A stretch of 41,660 nucleotides of DNA from Rikenellaceae bacterium (GTDB lineage Bacteria > Bacteroidota > Bacteroidia > Bacteroidales > Rikenellaceae). The notes beneath the pieces are model-generated. The model had not been told where the DNA came from. It worked only from the letters and a program-made list of their open reading frames with translations, and searched no databases. Location: assembly GCA_017415005.1 (NCBI GenBank), contig JAFQJK010000114.1, positions 1 to 41,660 on the forward strand, written 5' to 3'. Both the position numbers and the translations under genes were made by a program. This document shows, piece after piece, positions 36,749 through 41,660 of the stretch. Numbering within the stretch: position 1 is the first letter of the stretch; every line of letters starts with the position of its first letter.

Positions 36749-38326
36749 TCAGAACTCGGACGTGAAGTGAAAGCGGATCTCGGGGAACTTCTCCTGAGCC
36801 AGCGTGAGCGCGTACGACGTGTCGGCCAGAAAGACCTCGCGGCCGTGCTTGTCAAGCGCCATATTATTGAACTTACGGCGGCGGAAGTCTTCCATCTGCT
36901 CGCGGTTGTCCGACTCGACCCAGCACGCCTTATAGACCTGCACGGGTTCGTACTTGCACAGCGCGCCGTACTCGTGCTCGAGGCGGTACTGGATCACCTC
37001 GAACTGGAGCGCGCCCACCGTGCCGATGATCCGGCGGCCGTTCAGCTTGCTCGTAAAGAGCTGGGCCACGCCCTCGTCCATCAACTGGTCGATACCCTTA
37101 TAGAGTTGCTTGAACTTCATCGGATCGGCGTTCTCGATATAGCGGAACAGCTCGGGCGAGAACGACGGGATGCCGGTGAACTTGAGCTGCTCGCCCTCGG
37201 TGAACGTGTCTCCGATCTTGAAGTTACCCGTATCGTGCAGGCCGATGATGTCGCCCGGATAGGCAAGGTCGACGATCGACTTCTTCTCGGCCATGAAGGC
37301 ATTGGGCGACGAGAACTTCATGTTCTTGCCGCTACGCACGTGCAGGTAGGGCTTATTGCGCTCGAACACGCCGGAGCATATCTTCAGGAAAGCGATACGG
37401 TCGCGGTGGTTGGGGTCCATATTGGCGTGTATCTTGAAAATGAAGCCGGTCATCCTGGGCTCATAGGGGTCGATCGCGCGCTGCTCGGTCCGCGACCCGC
37501 GCGGCGACGGGGCGATACGGATGAAGCAGTCGAGCAGCTCGCGCACGCCGAAGTTGTTGAGCGCGCTGCCGAAAAAGACCGGGGCCAGCTCGCCGGCCCG
37601 GTAGTCGTCGAGCTCGAACGGCGGGTAGACGCCCTCGACCAGCTCGAGGTCGTCGCGCAGGTGCTGCGTGAACGGCGAGATATAGTCGTCGATGCGCGGG
37701 TCGTCGAGCGCCACATCGACCACCTCGCCCTCGGCACGCTGCTTGTCGTCCGAGAGGAAGAGCGAAAGCTTGTTCTCATATAGGTTGTAGACCCCTTTGA
37801 ACGTCGGGCCGCCGCTCACGGGCCACGCCAGCGGGCGGACCTTGATCTTCAGCTCCTTCTCGATCTCGTCGAGCAGGTCGAACGGGTCGCGGTTGGGGCG
37901 ATCCATCTTGTTGATGAAGACCATCACCGGCGTGTTGCGCATGCGGCACACCTCCATCAGCTTGCGGGTCTGCGTCTCGACGCCCTTGGCCGCGTCGACG
38001 ACGATGATCACGCTGTCAACGGCCGTCAGCGTGCGGTAGGTGTCCTCGGCGAAGTCTTCGTGGCCCGGCGTATCGAGGATATTGATCTTGATGCCCTTGT
38101 ACTCGAAACCCATCACGGACGTGGCCACCGAGATACCGCGCTGGCGCTCGATCTCCATGAAGTCGGACGTCGCCCCCTTCTTGATCTTGTTAGACTTGAC
38201 GGCACCCGCCACGTGGATCGCACCGCCGAAAAGCAGCAACTTCTCGGTCAGCGTCGTCTTACCCGCGTCGGGATGGCTGATGATGGCGAACGTCCTCCGC
38301 CGGTCTATTTCTTCTCTGATCTCCAT
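36749..38326 (-). CDS. prfC: Peptide chain release factor 3
   Basis: Translational GTPase that recycles RF1 and RF2 from the ribosome after termination. The 525-residue protein starts at the ATG at 38326 ([13 protein letters not shown]). It shows G1 SHPDAGKTT (17-25), the switch-I region [20 protein letters not shown] (51-70), G3 DTPGHEDF (85-92) and G4 NKMD (139-142). The later domains are complete ([18 protein letters not shown] in domain 3). Length and motifs separate it from EF-G, which is longer. It follows nadB with a 28-nt gap and is probably the last gene of the GH25-nadB-prfC unit. Confidence 0.96.
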   Translation of the reverse strand: MEIREEIDRRRTFAIISHPDAGKTTLTEKLLLFGGAIHVAGAVKSNKIKKGATSDFMEIERQRGISVATSVMGFEYKGIKINILDTPGHEDFAEDTYRTLTAVDSVIIVVDAAKGVETQTRKLMEVCRMRNTPVMVFINKMDRPNRDPFDLLDEIEKELKIKVRPLAWPVSGGPTFKGVYNLYENKLSLFLSDDKQRAEGEVVDVALDDPRIDDYISPFTQHLRDDLELVEGVYPPFELDDYRAGELAPVFFGSALNNFGVRELLDCFIRIAPSPRGSRTEQRAIDPYEPRMTGFIFKIHANMDPNHRDRIAFLKICSGVFERNKPYLHVRSGKNMKFSSPNAFMAEKKSIVDLAYPGDIIGLHDTGNFKIGDTFTEGEQLKFTGIPSFSPELFRYIENADPMKFKQLYKGIDQLMDEGVAQLFTSKLNGRRIIGTVGALQFEVIQYRLEHEYGALCKYEPVQVYKACWVESDNREQMEDFRRRKFNNMALDKHGREVFLADTSYALTLAQEKFPEIRFHFTSEF

Positions 38327-38354
38327 GTAGCTGGTCTGGTATATGGTCGGATAC

Positions 38355-39932
38355 TTAATATTCGTTCTGCGTGGTGAGCGGATAGTCGAGCGAGTAGTGT
38401 AAACCCACGCTCTTCTTGAGCTGCTGGGCATGCTTGATGATCAGGTAACCCACGGCGATCATGTTACGCAGCTCGCACAGGTTCTGGCTCAGCGTCGACT
38501 TGAGGTACATCTCCTCGGTCTCCTGAAAAATGATCTCCAAGCGGCGCTTGGCACGCTCGAGGCGCAGGTTGGAGCGGACAATACCTACATAGTTGCTCAT
38601 GATCTGCTGCATCTCCTTATAATTCTGCGTGATGAGCACCATCTCCTCGGGATTGGACGTACCCTCGTAGTCCCAGGCCGGAATGTCGCGCTGCAGCCCG
38701 ATCCCGGCAAGGCGCGGGATCGAGTGCGCAGCCGCGGCGTCGGCATAGACCGCCGCTTCGATCATCGAGTTGGACGCAAGGCGATTGGCCCCGTGCAGGC
38801 CCGTGCAGGCCGTCTCGCCGAGCGCATAGAGCCTGGCGATCGAGGTCTCGCCATGGAGGTCGACCTTCACGCCCCCGCAGCAGTAGTGGGCGGCCGGCAC
38901 GACCGGGATGCGGTCCTTCGTAATATCGATGCCCTCGCTGAGGCACTTCTGGTAGATATTGGGGAAATGGTTGATGATGTCGTTATGATCTTTATGCGTC
39001 ACATCAAGGTAGACGAACTCCTCGCCGCTGATCTTCAGCTCGTTGTCGATCGCCCGGGCCACCACGTCGCGCGGAGCGAGCGAGCCCATCGGATGGTACT
39101 TGTGCATGAACTCCTTGCCGTTCTGCAGCTTGAGGATCGCCCCGAAACCCCGCATCGCCTCGGTGATCAGGAACGACGGACGCTCGCCCGGGTTGTAGAG
39201 TGACGTGGGATGGAACTGAATGAACTCCATGTTCTCGATAACCCCCTTGGCCCGGTGGACCATCGCGATCCCGTCGCCCGTAGCAACGGCCGGATTGGTC
39301 GTCGTATGGTAGATATTGCCCACGCCCCCGGTGGCCAGCACCGTCACCCGGGACAGCACCGAAAGCACCTTCTGCGTCTTGAGGTTCAGCACATAGGCGC
39401 CGAAACAGGTAATATCGGGCGTGCTCTTCTTGACCAGTTGGCCGAGGTGGTGCTGTGTCAGTATCTCGACCGCGAAATGGTGCTCAAGGATCTCGATATT
39501 GGGATGGCGCTTGACCTGGCGGATCAGCGACTTCTCGATCTCATGGCCGGTCAGGTCCTTATGATGCAGGATACGGTGCTCGGAATGACCTCCTTCGCGG
39601 GCCAGCTCATAACGGCCGTTGGCCGTCTTATCGAACTTGACCCCCCAGTGGATCAGGTCGCGGATCAGGGCAGGCGCACGCCGGACAACCAGCTCGACGG
39701 CCGCCGGATCGCACTGTCCGGCGCCGCAGACCATCGTATCGTGGATGTGCTTCTCAAACGTGTCGGGCTCGTAGGTCACCGAGCAGATCCCCCCCTGGGC
39801 ATAGTCGGTGTTACACTCGTTCATCTCGCCCTTGGTGACGATGACCACCTTGCCGTGCTCGGCCACCTTGAGCGCATAGCTCAGGCCAGCGATACCGCTG
39901 CCGATAACCAGAAAATCGGTTTCCAGATTCAT
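38355..39932 (-). CDS. nadB: L-aspartate oxidase
   Basis: Flavoprotein that oxidises aspartate to iminoaspartate, the first step of NAD synthesis. The 525-residue protein has the FAD motif [10 protein letters not shown] (11-20), [27 protein letters not shown], the conserved active-site region around [20 protein letters not shown], and [18 protein letters not shown], which marks it as aspartate oxidase and not fumarate reductase. The start is the ATG at 39932; its A is the last base of the upstream TAA stop (TAATG), so it overlaps GH25 by one base and should be translationally coupled. nadC is elsewhere in the window; nadA is not seen. Confidence 0.96.
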   Translation of the reverse strand: MNLETDFLVIGSGIAGLSYALKVAEHGKVVIVTKGEMNECNTDYAQGGICSVTYEPDTFEKHIHDTMVCGAGQCDPAAVELVVRRAPALIRDLIHWGVKFDKTANGRYELAREGGHSEHRILHHKDLTGHEIEKSLIRQVKRHPNIEILEHHFAVEILTQHHLGQLVKKSTPDITCFGAYVLNLKTQKVLSVLSRVTVLATGGVGNIYHTTTNPAVATGDGIAMVHRAKGVIENMEFIQFHPTSLYNPGERPSFLITEAMRGFGAILKLQNGKEFMHKYHPMGSLAPRDVVARAIDNELKISGEEFVYLDVTHKDHNDIINHFPNIYQKCLSEGIDITKDRIPVVPAAHYCCGGVKVDLHGETSIARLYALGETACTGLHGANRLASNSMIEAAVYADAAAAHSIPRLAGIGLQRDIPAWDYEGTSNPEEMVLITQNYKEMQQIMSNYVGIVRSNLRLERAKRRLEIIFQETEEMYLKSTLSQNLCELRNMIAVGYLIIKHAQQLKKSVGLHYSLDYPLTTQNEY

Positions 39933-40615
39933 TACAATATCAGTTTGCGCAACTCTGCCGTATCGCCGTCGAACACATTGCGGTCCACGCTCCCGCGGAT
40001 ACCCTGGATCGAATGCGAATCGGTATGCTGCCAGAAATGCCACCTCAGGTGCGAGGGGTTCTTCGAATAGTCGGCGATCCAGAGCGTATAATCATCCTCG
40101 GAGAAATCGTCCTTCAGGTAATGCTCGTAAAAGGCCGACGAACAGTAGATGATCGGATTGATGCCATAGTACCGCCTGATCTCACGGCAAAAAGCCTTGG
40201 CCTCCTTCACGGTCTTACGGGGGTCCTTCATAAAGCGGTGCTTCTCGATGTCGAGCACCGGAAACAGGTTACCCTTGCGCAATCCCGCTGTCTTGATGAA
40301 GTTTCTTGCCTGAGCTTTGCCCGACGTACGGTGCCCGAAAAAATGGTAAGCGCCCCACAGGATACCCGCCTCGTCGAGGTCACGGGCATGCTTGCCATAC
40401 ATCGGGTCCACGATCAGCGTCCCCTCGGTCGCCTTGATAAAGACAAAATAGGGGCGTTCGTTCTCGGCCACTTTCAGCCAGTCGATATGCTTCTGGTGTT
40501 TCGATACGTCCAGGCCCCAAAGCTCGTAGTCCGACGCTTTGCGGACCCGGTTGCATCCGGACAGCACCGGTACGGTCAGCAGCAACAGGATCAGGTTTCG
40601 TACAATCGTTCTCAT
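39932..40615 (-). CDS. GH25 lysozyme-like lipoprotein
   Basis: Family 25 (Chalaropsis-type) muramidase homologue that would cut beta-1,4 bonds of peptidoglycan. The 227-residue protein has a lipoprotein signal: hydrophobic residues 7-19 and the lipobox VLSGC with Cys21 as the lipidated residue, so it is likely tethered to a membrane facing the periplasm or surface. The GH25 barrel shows GLDVSKHQ with Asp36, FIKATEG near 59-65, and PVLDIEKH with Asp122 and Glu124 (catalytic pair), then WQHTDSHSIQGIRGSVDRNVFDG at the end. Why it is coupled to nadB is unclear; maybe only shared expression. Its promoter box ends just 7 nt before the ATG. Confidence 0.9.
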   Translation of the reverse strand: MRTIVRNLILLLLTVPVLSGCNRVRKASDYELWGLDVSKHQKHIDWLKVAENERPYFVFIKATEGTLIVDPMYGKHARDLDEAGILWGAYHFFGHRTSGKAQARNFIKTAGLRKGNLFPVLDIEKHRFMKDPRKTVKEAKAFCREIRRYYGINPIIYCSSAFYEHYLKDDFSEDDYTLWIADYSKNPSHLRWHFWQHTDSHSIQGIRGSVDRNVFDGDTAELRKLIL

Positions 40616-40622
40616 CGTGGCG

Positions 40623-40630
40623 CAAAGTTA
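40623..40630 (-). promoter_or_regulatory. -7 box immediately upstream of GH25
   Basis: On the minus strand this is TAACTTTG, an exact TAnnTTTG, ending 7 nt before the ATG at 40615. It is preceded by TTTGC as at the promoters near 32.9 and 19.0 kb. Transcription from it would start at or just before the start codon. No -33 TTTG lies at the usual spacing. Confidence 0.5.
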
Positions 40631-40635
40631 GCAAA

Positions 40636-41086
40636 TGTTCGCACGCTTTCGTCACTCCGCGATGAAATATCTCTCGGGGAACCCTCCATCAAACCAGGAC
40701 AGGTCGACTCCGACCGGTTCAATACCTCGCCATCGAACGGTATTCTACGCGTCTCCGGCACAAAACCGCGTTAATATGAGTCATGGGCGGCAATGCAGGG
40801 AGGCTTCATGCGGACCGTCTCCTCACCGGGACAACTGCGGATCATCCGGTGCCGGGCATAAGATTCCCAATTTCGGGGACATGGGGAGGATCGGGGCGAT
40901 TGGGGCGGGTAGTCGAGAGGGAGGGAGTATGGGGCGAATGCCGCGGAGAGGAGTGGACGGGTCGGAGGAAGGGGAGCTGGAGAGGACCGGCGGAGGGGAC
41001 CGGCGGAGGGGACCGGGATTGGGGCAGGTGCAGTGGAAAGGAAGCGGGCTCGCGATCCGGGACTAGGAGGATCTGACGGGGAGGGA
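40636..41086. other. Gene-free region with a strongly purine-biased half
   Basis: From 40636 to about 40870 there is nothing recognisable. From 40880 to 41090 the plus strand is very G-rich: hand count of 40921-41040 gives G 67, A 26, C 17, T 10. It includes a direct repeat of GACCGGCGGAGGG with a short further copy (40985-41016). The open frames here are by-products of base composition. Read as RNA from the rRNA operon (minus) it is C-rich and G-poor. Confidence 0.5.
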
Positions 41087-41126
41087 GGAAAAAAGAAAGG
41101 GGTCCGATCATCGGATCGGACCCCTT
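41087..41126 (-). terminator. rRNA operon terminator
   Basis: On the minus strand AAGGGGTCCGATC (41126-41114) folds onto GATCGGACCCCTT (41109-41097) around a 4-nt loop: a 13-bp stem followed by TCTTTTTTCC. It begins 1 nt after the 5S 3' end. Confidence 0.9.
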
Positions 41127-41127
41127 G

Positions 41128-41238
<111 letters not shown>

Positions 41239-41239
41239 A

Positions 41240-41357
41240 AAGCTTGTTTGTACATAGCGTACAACGTATCGTAAATTCTTCGGCATACACGACTTGCGGC
41301 GTGCAGTCAAACTCCTCACGAAGTTTGACGATTCAGGATGAGAAGAGAGAATGCACC
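41240..41357 (-). other. Spacer between 23S and 5S rRNA
   Basis: About 120 nt. It has no tRNA. It contains a short hairpin, GTCAAAC (41306-41312) with GTTTGAC (41323-41329), and GTAC-repeats near 41250-41262, probably rRNA processing signals. Confidence 0.6.

Positions 41358-41660
<303 letters not shown>

Noticed and set aside
40635..41076. Two overlapping plus-strand frames in the purine-rich tract
   Set aside because: Glycine/arginine/glutamate-rich products explained by the base bias of the region; no motif.
41240..41357. A tRNA gene in the 23S-5S spacer
   Set aside because: No cloverleaf or CCA-like end could be found; the spacer has only short hairpins.

Overview
The window most likely comes from a GC-rich member of the Bacteroidota, probably Bacteroidales of the Alistipes/Rikenellaceae kind. 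Four things point there: promoters of the TTTG-(about 19 nt)-TAnnTTTG type, start codons without a Shine-Dalgarno sequence, secreted GH92/GH38/GH43/GH25 enzymes and a DPP IV peptidase, and Bacteroidota-type forms of LysS, IlvC, IlvD and malate dehydrogenase. The genus is an inference. I see no phage, insertion sequence, CRISPR array or SusC/SusD pair.

Layout. 1-2.5 kb: a secreted GH92 alpha-mannosidase (minus). 2.6-6.0 kb: cysteine synthase, a class-3-like aldehyde dehydrogenase and a secreted glycerophosphodiesterase (plus). 6.5-9.1 kb: a secreted GH43 enzyme, a decayed PII-like gene fragment and malate dehydrogenase (minus). 9.5-15.3 kb: a GH38 alpha-mannosidase and a GH63-like six-hairpin glycosidase (minus). 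15.7-20.6 kb: DPP IV, nadC and a calcineurin-like phosphoesterase (minus). 20.7-26.2 kb: a branched-chain amino acid operon, ilvD-ilvB-ilvN-ilvC, behind a structured leader (plus). 26.2-29.2 kb: argC-argD-argB (plus), separated from ilvC by an intrinsic terminator. 29.2-32.9 kb: a methyltransferase-GT2 fusion and a polytopic GT-C-like glycosyltransferase (minus). 32.9-35.5 kb: lysS and tpiA (minus). 35.6-36.6 kb: a DUF898/YjgN membrane protein (plus). 36.7-40.6 kb: GH25 lysozyme-like lipoprotein, nadB and prfC (minus). 41.1-41.66 kb: 5S rRNA and the 3' end of 23S rRNA (minus), the tail of an rRNA operon.

How the genes fit together. Most are housekeeping genes: branched-chain amino acid and arginine synthesis, cysteine synthesis, NAD synthesis (nadB and nadC in separate transcription units), translation and central metabolism. 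They are interleaved with exported enzymes for scavenging host or dietary glycoprotein: GH92 and GH38 alpha-mannosidases, GH43, a GH63-like enzyme and DPP IV. The exported enzymes are dispersed and not in a canonical polysaccharide-utilisation locus.

I found no clear new multi-gene system. The points most worth a second look are regulatory. They are a promoter whose -33 box lies in the loop of the preceding gene's terminator (32.9 kb), a probable leaderless GH25-nadB transcript (40.6 kb), a hairpin-rich ilvD leader (20.76-21.0 kb), a C-rich, G-poor tract behind the rRNA operon terminator that looks like a Rho loading site (40.9-41.09 kb), and a perfect 18-bp hairpin next to a PII-like pseudogene (7.84-8.07 kb).
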